A stretch of DNA of 64,000 bases from Arthrobacter sp. ZGTC131 (GTDB lineage Bacteria > Actinomycetota > Actinomycetes > Actinomycetales > Micrococcaceae): the NCBI RefSeq assembly GCF_002929275.1, contig NZ_PJIK01000014.1:64119-128118 (forward strand), written 5' to 3'. Shown one piece after another: positions 44,906 through 53,810 of this stretch. Under the pieces are notes generated by a model. The model was not told the DNA's origin. It was given only the letters and a program-made list of their open reading frames with translations, and made no database searches. The first letter of the stretch is position 1, and each line of letters begins with the position of its first letter. A program made the translations under genes and the position numbers.

Positions 44906-45637
44906 ATGCAGAAAGCGTCCATCGGCCCCAAATCCGGCAGCCAGCCCGCCGTGCGGGCTGACCGCAAGGGTGGCCGCACCGTCAGCCGCCAGGTCCTGGC
45001 GGATCACGTCTATGAGGAGCTCCTGGCATCCCTGATGGACGGGCGGCTGGAGCCCGGCGCGGCCGTCAGCATTGACGGAACCGCCCGCGAACTCGACGTT
45101 TCGCCCACCCCCGTCCGTGAGGCGCTGGCGCGGCTGGAGCACACCGGCATGGTCCGCCGGGTGGCGCTGAAGGGTTACAGGGTGGCCCCGGTTTTCACCC
45201 GGGAGGACTTCGCGGAACTCATGGAAGCCCGCCTCGCGATCGAGCCCGTCAATGCGCGCCTGGCTTGCGCCCGACTGACCCCGGAGCGGTTCGCCGAGCT
45301 GGAACAGGCCGTCGAGGACCTGAAGTCGGCGCCGCGCGGCCCGTCTTTCGCTGAATACAAGGACTATCTTGAAGCCGACGAGCGCTTCCACCAGCTGATC
45401 GCCCAGCAGACCGGGAACCAGTTCATGGTTTCCGCCTACGCCGCGCTGGGCGGCCAGGTCCAGCGCTTCCGGCTTTTCGGTGGTGTGGGCATTACGGACG
45501 CCGAGTACGCCATCGCCGAGCACCAGTCCGTTCTTGATGCACTCGCCGCCGGCCACCCCGAGCAGGCCGAAGCCGCCATGGCCGATCACGTCCAGAAGGT
45601 CCGCGCGCGGGCGATGGCCGACGCCCCGGCTGACTAG
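44906..45637 (+). CDS. GntR family (FCD) regulator of the C4-sugar cluster
   Basis: 243 residues: winged helix (about 30-95; VSPTPVREALARLEHTGMV is the recognition region) and FCD domain (about 105-235; EADERFHQLIAQQTGN and AIAEHQSVLDAL hold the metal-ligand Asp and His). The ATG at 44906 is preceded six bases upstream by TAGGAT, inside CTATAGGAT, so the message is probably leaderless and self-controlled. The same motif occurs twice before the catabolic operon 200 bases downstream, which makes this protein the likely repressor. Confidence 0.88.
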   Translation: MQKASIGPKSGSQPAVRADRKGGRTVSRQVLADHVYEELLASLMDGRLEPGAAVSIDGTARELDVSPTPVREALARLEHTGMVRRVALKGYRVAPVFTREDFAELMEARLAIEPVNARLACARLTPERFAELEQAVEDLKSAPRGPSFAEYKDYLEADERFHQLIAQQTGNQFMVSAYAALGGQVQRFRLFGGVGITDAEYAIAEHQSVLDALAAGHPEQAEAAMADHVQKVRARAMADAPAD

Positions 45638-45750
45638 CAGCTCCGGACCCGTGTAGCGCCCCCCGGCCGTCTCGCACCGCACCGCGCACTTGACGACGGA
45701 CCCGCAAGGGCGCACGTTTGTGTGAGGAGCTTCACAACATGCCGGTGTCA

Positions 45751-45826
45751 ATATAGGATCTTCGATTGTTCCAGAACAAGGTCGTGTGACCTTGACAACC
45801 TCTTTCCGATGGGCAATCCTATAGGA
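45751..45826 (+). promoter_or_regulatory. Control region of the C4-sugar operon
   Basis: ATATAGGAT (45751-45759) and the perfect palindrome TCCTATAGGA (45817-45826) match the motif at the GntR promoter (44891-44899). Between them lie a second dyad, TTGTTCCAGAACAA (45766-45779), and TTGACA (45792-45797), a likely -35 box whose -10 region would overlap the second GntR motif. This is a compact repressible promoter; the second dyad may bind another regulator. Confidence 0.65.
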
Positions 45827-45858
45827 AAGAGGATTCCCACAAAGGAGTGAACAACAAC

Positions 45859-46863
45859 GTGGCTTACACAGCTGACAATTGGCCCATCACCGCAGCACTG
45901 CTGCAGTTCCCCGGCACTGACGCCCAGGGCAACCACATCAACGACGCTGACGCCTACGCCTGGGCCGAGGTCCTGACCGAGGTCAAGGAAGCTGGCTTCA
46001 GCAACGCCGACCTGACGGACAGCTGGGTCCGCCCCGCCGATCTGAGCAAGGAGCGCCTGGCCGAGTTCAAGCAGACCGCCCAGAACGTGGGCATCGGCAT
46101 CCCCGTCATCTCGGCCATCCGCCGCAGCGTGATCGAGGAAGGCAACTGGGAAGCCAACCTCGACTACAGCCACCGCACCATCGACGCCGCCGCCGAACTC
46201 GGCTGCGAGGTTGTCTCCTTCGGCCTGCACCAGGCGATCACTCCGGAACAGCAGAAGCAGCTGTGGTTCTGGACCAAGGAAGGCTACAAGGACCCGGTGG
46301 GGGACAAGGACGCGTGGAACAACGCCGTCACCCGCTTCCAGGAACTGGGCCGCCACGCCGCAGAGGTGGGCGTCCTGCTCTCCCTGGAAATGTACGAGGA
46401 CACGTACCTCGGCACGGCAGACTCGTCCGTTCAGCTGGTCCAGGACATCGGACTCGCCAACGTGGGCCTCAACCCGGACATCGGAAACCTGATCCGCCTG
46501 CACCGCCCCATCGAGGACTGGCGCGAAATGGTCGCCAAGACCATGCCGTACTCGAACTACTGGCACATGAAGAACTACATCCGTGACGAGGATGCGGCCC
46601 GCGACAGCTACGTCGCCATGCCCGCCCCCATGGAAAGCGGCCTCATCAACTACCGCGAGGCGTTCAAGGTAGCCATCGCCGCCGGCTACCAGGGCATCAT
46701 CTGCACCGAGCACTACGGTGGCGACGGACTCTCCGTGACGGCCAGCAACCAGGACTACCTGCGCCGCCACGTCCTCCCCAAGAAGGACGGCTATGCTCTG
46801 GGCATGAGCCTCGTGGCACAGGGACGGCAGCAGCCGTCCGCCGTCGAACTCGCCGGCTCCTAG
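45859..46863 (+). CDS. Sugar isomerase/epimerase-like TIM-barrel protein (AP_endonuc_2 fold)
   Basis: 334 residues, xylose-isomerase-like barrel. Probable metal ligands are Glu in SLEMYED, Asp in NPDIGN, His in YWHMKNY and Glu in CTEHYGGD. The start is the GTG at 45859, eleven bases after AAGGAG; an in-frame GTG at 45847 lies inside that ribosome-binding site and is unlikely. First gene of the cluster. Families with this fold isomerise or epimerise free or phosphorylated sugars and keto-acids; its step in the proposed route is unknown. Confidence 0.85.
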   Translation: MAYTADNWPITAALLQFPGTDAQGNHINDADAYAWAEVLTEVKEAGFSNADLTDSWVRPADLSKERLAEFKQTAQNVGIGIPVISAIRRSVIEEGNWEANLDYSHRTIDAAAELGCEVVSFGLHQAITPEQQKQLWFWTKEGYKDPVGDKDAWNNAVTRFQELGRHAAEVGVLLSLEMYEDTYLGTADSSVQLVQDIGLANVGLNPDIGNLIRLHRPIEDWREMVAKTMPYSNYWHMKNYIRDEDAARDSYVAMPAPMESGLINYREAFKVAIAAGYQGIICTEHYGGDGLSVTASNQDYLRRHVLPKKDGYALGMSLVAQGRQQPSAVELAGS

Positions 46864-47016
46864 TCTCCCTGACGTCAGGTTCCCACCGGAGCCTGACGTC
46901 CGACGGCGGCCGCCGGGCAGCGCTCCGACGGCCGCCATCCCGGGGCCCTCCGGAGCAAAAAGCTCGGCCGGAGCCCGCCAGAACTGATCAACCCAACTCG
47001 GATTCAATGAGGAACC

Positions 47017-48795
47017 ATGACGCAGATCTTCGACAATCCCGCTGATTTCGCGGATGAGGCCCTGGACGGCTTCGTGGCTGCCAACCGCGGCTACGTTGCC
47101 CGCGTGGACGGCGGCGTTGTCCGTTCCACCGAAATGACCCCCGGCCAGGTGGCCCTCGTGATCGGCGGCGGCTCAGGACACTACCCGGCCTTCGCCGGAC
47201 TCGTCGGCCCGGGCCTGGCTGCCGCCTCCGCCTGCGGCAACATGTTCGCCTCGCCCGCCGCCGGGCAGGTCTACCGCGTGGCCAAGGCCGCGAATGCCGG
47301 CGGCGGAGTGCTCCTCAGCTACGGCAACTACGCCGGCGACGTCCTGCACTTCGGCCAGGCCCAGCTGCGGCTCAACGCGGAAGGCATCGAGACCCGCACC
47401 GTGCTGGTCACCGACGACATCGCCAGCGCCCCGCTGGACCAGATCGAAAAGCGCCGCGGCATCGCCGGTGACCTCACCGTCTTCAAGATCGCAGGCGCCG
47501 CGGCCGAGGCCGGCCTGAACCTGGATGAGGTGGAACGGCTAGCCATCAAGACCAACCACCGCACGCGCTCAATCGGCGTCGCCTTCGGCGGCTGCACGCT
47601 GCCCGGCGCCTCCGAGCCGCTTTTCAACGTGCCTGACGGCCAGATGTCTCTGGGCCTGGGCATCCACGGCGAGCCAGGCATCTCCGAACACCCCATGCCG
47701 AGTGCCTCCGAACTGGCCGACCTGCTGGTCTCGCGCCTCCTGGAGGACAAGCCGGACGATGCCGGTGACCGCGTGGTGGCGATCGTCAACGGCTTGGGCA
47801 CGGTCAAGTACGACGAGCTGTTCCTCCTGTTCGGCAAGGTCGAAACGCTCCTCAGCGCGGCGGGCCTGACCGTGGTGGAACCGGAATGTGGCGAGCTGGT
47901 CACCAGCCTGGACATGTCCGGACTCTCGCTCACCCTCCTGTGGCTCGACGACGAACTCGAGCAGTTCTGGGCGGCCCCGGCAGACACCCCGGCATACCGC
48001 AAGGGCAACCTCGCACCGCGTGCCCGCCGTGAAATGGCCGGACCCGAAGCCGCCACAGCGGAAGAGACCGAGAAGGCCACCCCGGCGTCCGCGGACCTGG
48101 GCCGGCTGGCAGCCGCCGTGATCGCCCAGGTGCGGGACGTCGTCGTCGAACATGAAGAGGAACTGGGCAACCTGGATGCCATTGCCGGAGACGGCGACCA
48201 CGGCATCGGCATGCGCCGGGGCGTGGACGCCGCAGCAGCCGCGGGCGAGCAGAACGCGGCGGCCGGTGCCTCGGTCGAACGCGTCCTCACCGAGGCAGGC
48301 GAGGCATGGAGCGAGCGCGCCGGCGGAACCTCCGGGGCGCTGTGGGGATCCGCAGTGATCGCTGCCGGCCTAGCTCTGGGCAACCGCGAGTCGTACCAGG
48401 CCGCGGACGCGGCAGCCGCCGTCACGGCGTTCACCAGCGCCATCACCGAACTCGGCAAGGCGGAACCGGGGGACAAGACGATGGTTGACGCCCTCCTGCC
48501 GTTCCGGGACGCCTTCCTGAAAGCGTCCGACGGCGGCGCCTCCCTGGGCAGCGCCCTCACCGAAGCCGCTGCCGCGGCAACGGAAGCCGCCCGTCAGACT
48601 GCGAACCTTCGCCCCCTCAAGGGCCGGGCCCGCCCGCTGGCCGAGAAGAGCCTCGGCCACCCCGATCCAGGCGCAGTCTCCTTCGGGCTGATCACAGAGC
48701 GGATTGCCACCTACATCGAATCCGGCGCCGGGACTTCGGACGCCAACAATTCAAAGCTGGCCGCAGCGGCCGGAAATGGAGCAAAAAATGACTGA
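47017..48795 (+). CDS. Fused DhaK-DhaL kinase (probable L-erythrulose/dihydroxyacetone kinase)
   Basis: ATP-dependent kinase of 592 residues. The K domain binds the substrate carbonyl covalently through His217 (GIHGEPG), with [17 protein letters not shown] and CGNMFASP as family signatures. A linker near 335-370 leads to the L domain, whose Asp387, Asp392 and Asp394 ([10 protein letters not shown]) bind ADP-magnesium. This is the layout of the Citrobacter dihydroxyacetone kinase and of LerK, the L-erythrulose 1-kinase of Mycobacterium smegmatis. The companion isomerases favour L-erythrulose. The stop overlaps the RpiB-like gene by eight bases. Confidence 0.9.
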   Translation: MTQIFDNPADFADEALDGFVAANRGYVARVDGGVVRSTEMTPGQVALVIGGGSGHYPAFAGLVGPGLAAASACGNMFASPAAGQVYRVAKAANAGGGVLLSYGNYAGDVLHFGQAQLRLNAEGIETRTVLVTDDIASAPLDQIEKRRGIAGDLTVFKIAGAAAEAGLNLDEVERLAIKTNHRTRSIGVAFGGCTLPGASEPLFNVPDGQMSLGLGIHGEPGISEHPMPSASELADLLVSRLLEDKPDDAGDRVVAIVNGLGTVKYDELFLLFGKVETLLSAAGLTVVEPECGELVTSLDMSGLSLTLLWLDDELEQFWAAPADTPAYRKGNLAPRARREMAGPEAATAEETEKATPASADLGRLAAAVIAQVRDVVVEHEEELGNLDAIAGDGDHGIGMRRGVDAAAAAGEQNAAAGASVERVLTEAGEAWSERAGGTSGALWGSAVIAAGLALGNRESYQAADAAAAVTAFTSAITELGKAEPGDKTMVDALLPFRDAFLKASDGGASLGSALTEAAAAATEAARQTANLRPLKGRARPLAEKSLGHPDPGAVSFGLITERIATYIESGAGTSDANNSKLAAAAGNGAKND

Positions 48796-49270
48796 CACCG
48801 CAGGCTGGCGCATTGTCATCGGCAACGATGAAGCCGGCGTCGAATACAAGGAAGCACTGAAGGCACTGCTCGAGGCAGACAGCCGCGTGGCGTCAGTGCT
48901 GGACATCGGCGTGGGGGCCAACGACTCCACAGCCTACCCGCACGTCGCCGTCAACGCCGCCCGCAAGGTGGCCGAGGGCGAAGCCGACCGCGCGCTGCTG
49001 ATCTGCGGCACCGGGCTCGGCGTGGCCATCGCGGCCAACAAGGTACCCGGAGTCCGTGCCGTCACCGCGCACGACAGCTACTCCGTGGAACGCTCCGTCC
49101 TGAGCAACAACGCACAGGTCCTCACCCTGGGCCAGCGCGTGATCGGCCTGGAACTCGCGAAGAAGCTCGTGGGCGAATGGCTCGAGCACCGCTTCGACGA
49201 GAACTCGTCGTCGGCCGCCAAGGTGGAGGCCATCTGCTCCTACGAACCCGACTACACGAAGGCTGACTGA
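48788..49270 (+). CDS. RpiB-like isomerase (probable D-erythrulose-4-phosphate isomerase)
   Basis: 160 residues of the RpiB/LacAB family. The motifs are GNDEAG (11-17; GSDHAG in true RpiB), the catalytic Cys73 in [13 protein letters not shown], His95 and [15 protein letters not shown]. In Brucella EryI and mycobacterial DerI, close relatives turn D-erythrulose-4-phosphate into D-erythrose-4-phosphate. The overlap with the kinase gene and the TIM-like gene further down support that role here. Ribose-5-phosphate activity cannot be excluded. The gene start is the ATG at 48788, within the end of the kinase gene. Confidence 0.86.
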   Translation: MTDTAGWRIVIGNDEAGVEYKEALKALLEADSRVASVLDIGVGANDSTAYPHVAVNAARKVAEGEADRALLICGTGLGVAIAANKVPGVRAVTAHDSYSVERSVLSNNAQVLTLGQRVIGLELAKKLVGEWLEHRFDENSSSAAKVEAICSYEPDYTKAD

Positions 49271-49272
49271 CC

Positions 49273-50241
49273 ATGACAGAAACATCTAACAGCTCGCGCA
49301 AGATTGCCGTCGTCGGTTCGGGTTACATGGGCGGCGGGATCGCGCAGGTCCTCGCCCTTGGCGGCGCACGCGTTGCCCTGGCCGATGTGTCCGCGGAAGT
49401 GGCGCAGAAGAACTTCGAGCGGTTGCTCACCGAATCGGACCAGTTCGTGGCCGACGGCCTGTTCCGGGCGGGGTCCACCGAGATCCTGAAGCAGAACCTC
49501 TGGGCTGCCAAGGACATCGAGGAAGCCGTGGCAGACGCCGACTTCATCGAGGAGGCCGTGCCCGAGGTTATCGAGATCAAGCACCAGACGCTGGCCCGCA
49601 TCAGCGCCGCGGCCCGTCCCGATGCCATCATCGGCTCCAACACCTCCACCATCTCCATCGCGGACCTGTCCGAGCCGGTCGCCAACCCGGAACGCTTCCT
49701 GGGCGTGCACTTCTCCAACCCGTCGCCGTTCATCCCCGGCGTGGAGATCATCCCCCACGCAGGCACCTCGGCCGAGACCGTCGGCGCCGTCCGCGACCTC
49801 GTCCACGCCGCCAACAAGCAGACCGCCGTGGTCAAGGACGTCACCGGATTCGTGCTGAACCGCCTGCAGTACGCGCTGTTCCACGAAGCCGCGCAACTGG
49901 TGGAACAGGGCATTGCGACGGCGGAGGACGTGGACACCCTGGTCCGCACCACCTTCGGCTTCCGGCTCCCGTTCTTCGGGCCGTTCGCCATCGCCGACAT
50001 GGCCGGCCTGGACGTCTACAACTTCTGCTACAAGTCCCTGCAGACCGACTTCCCCGAGCGCTTCGCCACGCCCAAGATCCTCACGGACCTCGTCGAGGCA
50101 GGCAAACTCGGCACCAAGACCGGCGCAGGCTTCCTGAATGTCCCGGCCGAGCGCACGCCCGAGCTGATCGCCTACCGCAACAAGGCCTACGTTGCGATGC
50201 AGAAGCTCATCGAGGACCTCGGCCCGGCGCCGATCAACTAA
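49273..50241 (+). CDS. 3-hydroxyacyl-CoA dehydrogenase-like NAD-dependent dehydrogenase
   Basis: 322 residues: N-terminal Rossmann domain with GSGYMG (15-20), then GSNTSTISI and the catalytic His in GVHFSNPSPFIPGVEII, and a helical C-terminal 3HCDH domain (about 190-285). The family includes beta-oxidation enzymes, L-gulonate 3-dehydrogenase and carnitine dehydrogenase. With no acyl-CoA genes nearby and sugar-isomerase neighbours, oxidation of a hydroxy acid or polyol is more likely than fatty-acid oxidation. It starts two bases after the RpiB-like stop. Its step in the pathway is unassigned. Confidence 0.87.
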   Translation: MTETSNSSRKIAVVGSGYMGGGIAQVLALGGARVALADVSAEVAQKNFERLLTESDQFVADGLFRAGSTEILKQNLWAAKDIEEAVADADFIEEAVPEVIEIKHQTLARISAAARPDAIIGSNTSTISIADLSEPVANPERFLGVHFSNPSPFIPGVEIIPHAGTSAETVGAVRDLVHAANKQTAVVKDVTGFVLNRLQYALFHEAAQLVEQGIATAEDVDTLVRTTFGFRLPFFGPFAIADMAGLDVYNFCYKSLQTDFPERFATPKILTDLVEAGKLGTKTGAGFLNVPAERTPELIAYRNKAYVAMQKLIEDLGPAPIN

Positions 50242-50284
50242 CAATCCACCCAGTCCGGTGTTCTGATCCGGACCGTCAAAGCCT

Positions 50285-50318
50285 CAGTCACTGCCCGGTT
50301 TCCGCCGGGCAGTGACTG
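50285..50318 (+). terminator. Hairpin inside the operon
   Basis: A perfect 14-base stem (50285-50298 and 50305-50318) with a 6-base loop and only a weak T-run, between the dehydrogenase and SDR genes. It may attenuate transcription or stabilise the upstream mRNA. Confidence 0.75.
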
Positions 50319-50358
50319 TTGCCTGCCCACTTTTCCTTCGTCACCAAGGAGCCTATTC

Positions 50359-51126
50359 ATGAGCATTTTTCCGTCCGAACGCACTGCAATCGTCACCGGA
50401 GCCGTCTCCGAGCGCGGGATCGGCCGGGCCACGGCCAACTACCTCGCCGAGCAGGGCTGGAACATCGGCATCATCGACCTCGATGACGCCCTGTGCCGGG
50501 CCACGGCCAAGGAAATTGCGGAACAGTACGGCGTGAAGGCCCACGGTGCGGGCGCCAACGTTGCCGACGAGACTTCGGTCCGTGCGGCCATCGACTCCAT
50601 CGAGGCGGAACTGCCACAGATCGTGGCCCTCGCTAACGTGGCGGGCGTCAGCTCGCCCGTTCCGTATCTGGAGCTGGACGCCGCCGAGTGGGACCGCGTG
50701 CTCAACATCAACCTCAACGGCGTCCACTACGCCACGCGCCGCGTAGCCGAGTCCATGGTGAAGAACCGGATCGGGCGCATCGTGAACATCTCCTCCGTCT
50801 CCGCCCAGCGCGGCGGCGGAACGTTCTCCAAGACCCCGTATTCCGTGGCGAAGGCCGGTGTGATCGGCCTGACCCGCTCCACCGCCCGCGAGCTGGGGGA
50901 GTACGACATCACGGTCAACGCCATCTCTCCGGGCCCCATCGACACCGACATCATGGGCGGCACCCTGAGCCAGGAACGAAAGGACGAACTCACCAAGGAC
51001 CTCGTGGTCAACCGCGTCGGCTCCACCCGCGACATCGCAGCAGCCATCGCCTTCCTCATCAGCGAGGACGCCGGATACATCTCCGGCCAGACGCTGAATG
51101 TGGATGGCGGACTCTACATGCACTAG
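50359..51126 (+). CDS. Short-chain dehydrogenase (candidate tetritol dehydrogenase)
   Basis: Classical SDR of 255 residues: TGAVSERGIG (13-22), NVAG, Ser near 148 and Tyr161-Lys165 (YSVAK). Asp at the end of strand 2 suggests NAD. It is a close paralogue of the SDR at 11207-11983, sharing the segment PGPIDTDIMGGTLS. Mycobacterial D-threitol dehydrogenase is also an SDR, so oxidation of a tetritol to erythrulose is proposed; the evidence is context. AAGGAG precedes the start. Confidence 0.88.
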   Translation: MSIFPSERTAIVTGAVSERGIGRATANYLAEQGWNIGIIDLDDALCRATAKEIAEQYGVKAHGAGANVADETSVRAAIDSIEAELPQIVALANVAGVSSPVPYLELDAAEWDRVLNINLNGVHYATRRVAESMVKNRIGRIVNISSVSAQRGGGTFSKTPYSVAKAGVIGLTRSTARELGEYDITVNAISPGPIDTDIMGGTLSQERKDELTKDLVVNRVGSTRDIAAAIAFLISEDAGYISGQTLNVDGGLYMH

Positions 51127-51137
51127 GAAGGACCACC

Positions 51138-51320
51138 ATGGCCCAGAATAGCCACCGCGCCCGGCAGGCAAGCAGCCGCCCGGCAAGCAGCCGGGCCGTA
51201 GCAAGCGCCCAGGCAGCCGCCACCGGATTCAGCTCGTGGACCAAGGAACGGAAGATCTACCTGGCCGTCGGCGTCCTCGCCAGCCTGGTCGGCCTACTGC
51301 TCATTGCGTTCTCGCTCTGA
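51138..51320 (+). CDS. Small single-span membrane protein, 60 aa
   Basis: Begins 11 bases after the SDR stop behind AGGAAGGA. A basic, Ser/Ala/Arg-rich N-terminus (1-37) precedes one hydrophobic helix (YLAVGVLASLVGLLLIAFSL) that ends the protein. No family was recognised. Placement directly before the MFS carrier gene suggests an accessory role in transport. Confidence 0.7.
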   Translation: MAQNSHRARQASSRPASSRAVASAQAAATGFSSWTKERKIYLAVGVLASLVGLLLIAFSL

Positions 51321-51437
51321 GGGCTGCACTCCACCGATCTAGGCGCTCCACTGATTGACCTGGCTGATTCCCTTGGAATCGGTCACATCGTTTTGCCCTA
51401 CTGATTTGCTCACTGACTTACTCAACGAGGAGTTTGA

Positions 51438-52793
51438 ATGACTGTCACAACAACGACGTCCACCACCAAGGAGCTGCTGGACTCGCCGGTCCTCAAATCG
51501 GCCATCTCCAAGGCGTCCTTCCGGCTCATGCCGATGCTCGTGATCCTGTACGTGGTGGCCTTCCTGGACCGCACCAACGTGGGCTTCGCCGAGGCAGCCC
51601 TGGAGGTGGACAAGGGCATCACCGCCGGTGCGTACGCCCTTGGAGCCGGCATCTTCTTCATCGGCTACGCCCTGTTCGAGATCCCGTCCAACCTGCTGCT
51701 GACCAAGTTCGGCGCCAAGGTCTGGCTGGCACGCATCGCCATCACCTGGGGCATCGTCTCGGCCTGCTTCGCCTTCGTCCAGGGCGAAACCTCGTTCATC
51801 ATCCTGCGGTTCCTGCTGGGTGTGACCGAGGCCGGGCTCTTCCCGGGCGTCATCATGTTCCTCGCCGCCTGGTTCCCGAACAAGGTCCGCGTCAAGATGT
51901 TCGCCATCTTCTACCTGGCGCAGCCGTTCTCCCAGATGATGGGCGCCCCGCTGTCCGGCTGGCTGATCAACATCGGTGACCAGGTCCCGGGCGTCCAGGG
52001 CTGGCAGGTCATGTTCTTCGTAGAGGGCATGCTGGCCGTGCTCGCCGGTATTGCCGCCTACTTCTTCCTCATCAACAGCCCGCAGGACGCTAAGTTCCTG
52101 AACAAGGACGAGAAGAAGGCACTGCTTGACGTCATGGCCCTCGAGGACACCGTCAAGGAAGAAACGGGTCCCCGCGGCGTGCTCGCGGCCATGAAGAACG
52201 GCAAGGTCTGGTACTTCACGGGCATCTACTTCTGCCTCCAGATCGCGGTTTACGGCGTGACGTTCTACCTCCCGCAGCAGGTGGCCCAGCTGACCGGCCA
52301 GAAGGTGGGCCTCGCCGTCGGCCTCATGGCGGCCATCCCGTGGTTCTTCGGCATCTTCGCCTGCTACTTCATTGGCAAGGCGGCCAACACGGTTGTCCGC
52401 CGGCGTGTCTGGGGCACCGGGCTGTTCATCTCCACGGGTCTCTGCATCTTCGGTTCCGCCTGGGCCGGCGCCAACCACGTCCCGGCGCTGGGCATCATCT
52501 TCATTTCGCTGGCAGTCTGCAGCTTCCTCTCCATCGGTCCCATCGCCTGGTCCTACCCGACGGCGTTCCTCACCGGAACTGCTGCGGCTGCAGGCATCGG
52601 ACTCATCAACTCACTCGGTAACCTGGGCGGTTTCGTGGCCCCGATCCTTCGGACCACGGTCAACCAGGTCACCGCATCGGACACCGGAACAATGGGTGTC
52701 TACGCGCTCGGCGTGCTGCCGTTCCTCGCAGCAGCCATGATGTTTGGTACCCGGAAGTTCCAGAACAAGGCCGACGAGCTCCTGGAAAAGTAG
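51438..52793 (+). CDS. MFS transporter, ACS type (candidate C4-sugar/acid carrier)
   Basis: 451 residues, 12 membrane segments. FRLMPMLVILYVVAFLDRTN and VGFAEAALEVD are the ACS-family opening; GVTEAGLFPGVIMFLAAWFP marks TM4-5. It closely resembles the carrier at 9804-11171 and, like it, lies with an SDR gene and an FCD regulator. GAGGAG lies upstream of the ATG. Probably imports the growth substrate of this cluster. Confidence 0.9.
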   Translation: MTVTTTTSTTKELLDSPVLKSAISKASFRLMPMLVILYVVAFLDRTNVGFAEAALEVDKGITAGAYALGAGIFFIGYALFEIPSNLLLTKFGAKVWLARIAITWGIVSACFAFVQGETSFIILRFLLGVTEAGLFPGVIMFLAAWFPNKVRVKMFAIFYLAQPFSQMMGAPLSGWLINIGDQVPGVQGWQVMFFVEGMLAVLAGIAAYFFLINSPQDAKFLNKDEKKALLDVMALEDTVKEETGPRGVLAAMKNGKVWYFTGIYFCLQIAVYGVTFYLPQQVAQLTGQKVGLAVGLMAAIPWFFGIFACYFIGKAANTVVRRRVWGTGLFISTGLCIFGSAWAGANHVPALGIIFISLAVCSFLSIGPIAWSYPTAFLTGTAAAAGIGLINSLGNLGGFVAPILRTTVNQVTASDTGTMGVYALGVLPFLAAAMMFGTRKFQNKADELLEK

Positions 52794-52806
52794 GCCAGAC
52801 AACACG

Positions 52807-52855
52807 CTGACGAAGGTGCCCGATCGGGGTCTCAGCGACCGGGCACCAACGTCAG
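52807..52855 (+). terminator. Long hairpin after the MFS gene
   Basis: CTGACG-AA-GGTGCCCG-A-TCG (52807-52826) pairs with CGA-C-CGGGCACC-AA-CGTCAG (52836-52855), interrupted by one symmetrical AA/AA and one A/C mismatch. A likely terminator before the TIM-like gene. Confidence 0.75.
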
Positions 52856-52860
52856 GTGAC

Positions 52861-52886
52861 GAATGTCAGTCCTAGAATGTCAGTCC
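52861..52886 (+). repeat. Direct repeat with possible promoter
   Basis: GAATGTCAGTCC occurs twice (52861-52872 and 52875-52886), 14 bases apart. The centre reads TAGAAT (52873-52878), a good -10 box, so the TIM-like gene may have its own promoter and the repeat may bind a regulator. Confidence 0.5.
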
Positions 52887-52910
52887 AAGAACAAAGCGGC
52901 AGGAAACCAC

Positions 52911-53744
52911 ATGACACAGCCCGTCCCAGCCAGCACCGCAGGCACCATGTACGTCGGAGTCAGCACCAAGATGTACCTCGGCTACCGGGACAGCCTGCGC
53001 TGGCTGGGCGAGCTGCGTCATGAAGTGGATGCCCGTCCGGCCCTCGCGGCCGGCAGGGTGGTCCCCTTCGTCATCCCCTCCTTTCCCGTGCTGCCCGGCG
53101 CCAGCAAGATCATTGCCGGCTCGCCCCTGATCCTCGGAGCGCAGAACTGCAGCTGGGCCGACGGCCCGTGGACGGGGGAAGTGTCGCCGTCGCTCCTCGC
53201 AGAGCTGGGCGTCCGGCTCGTTGAAATCGGCCACGCCGAACGCCGCCGGCACTTCGGCGAGGACGACGCCATGGTTGCGCTCAAGGTCAAGGCGGCCGAC
53301 GACGCCGGCGTCACCCCGCTGCTGTGCGTCGGGGAGGAAGCGGCGCCGGCCACGGACGCCGATCCGGCCGACGGTGCCGAAGCCGCCGCCGCGTTTGTGT
53401 ACGGACAGGTCGAGGCCGCAGTCGGTGGCGACTGGGAGCTCGCGTCCCGGCTGGTCGTCGCCTACGAGCCCGTCTGGGCCATCGGCGCTGCCGAGCCGGC
53501 AAGCGCAGGGTACGTGTCCGCCGTCGTCCGTTCCTTGCGGGAGCTGCTGGCCAACCACCCGCTGGACGGCGGCCGCACTTTGCAGGAACTGCCGGTCATC
53601 TATGGGGGCTCGGCGAAGCCCGGACTCCTGCCGACGCTCGATGGTGTGTCGGGCCTCTTCCTGGGCCGGTTTGCGCATGACGCCGCGAACTTCGGCAAGG
53701 TGCTGGACGAGGCGCTGTCATTGTCGGAGGCTCCAAAACTCTAG
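52911..53744 (+). CDS. TIM-like isomerase (probable L-erythrulose-1-phosphate isomerase)
   Basis: 277 residues of the triosephosphate isomerase family with Lys20, His108 (EIGHAERRRHFGE) and Glu186 (YEPVWAIG). The first motif reads GVSTKMYLG instead of the GNWKMN of glycolytic TIM, as in the EryH/LerI group, which converts L-erythrulose-1-phosphate to D-erythrulose-4-phosphate. The ATG at 52911 follows AGGAAA; a GTG-free longer start 48 bases earlier overlaps the direct repeat and is rejected. It completes the kinase-isomerase-isomerase trio. Confidence 0.87.
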   Translation: MTQPVPASTAGTMYVGVSTKMYLGYRDSLRWLGELRHEVDARPALAAGRVVPFVIPSFPVLPGASKIIAGSPLILGAQNCSWADGPWTGEVSPSLLAELGVRLVEIGHAERRRHFGEDDAMVALKVKAADDAGVTPLLCVGEEAAPATDADPADGAEAAAAFVYGQVEAAVGGDWELASRLVVAYEPVWAIGAAEPASAGYVSAVVRSLRELLANHPLDGGRTLQELPVIYGGSAKPGLLPTLDGVSGLFLGRFAHDAANFGKVLDEALSLSEAPKL

Positions 53745-53810
53745 GGCCCAAGCGTTAGGCCCCGCGGCCCAGGGATCCCACTGCGCCAGGACCCCACCGC
53801 GCCAAGCGCC

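Noticed and set aside
49273-50241. Fatty-acid beta-oxidation dehydrogenase
   Set aside because: No enoyl-CoA hydratase, thiolase or acyl-CoA synthetase nearby; neighbours are sugar enzymes.
52911-53744. Glycolytic triosephosphate isomerase
   Set aside because: The GNWKMN motif is replaced by STKMYLG and the gene lies in a catabolic cluster without gap or pgk.
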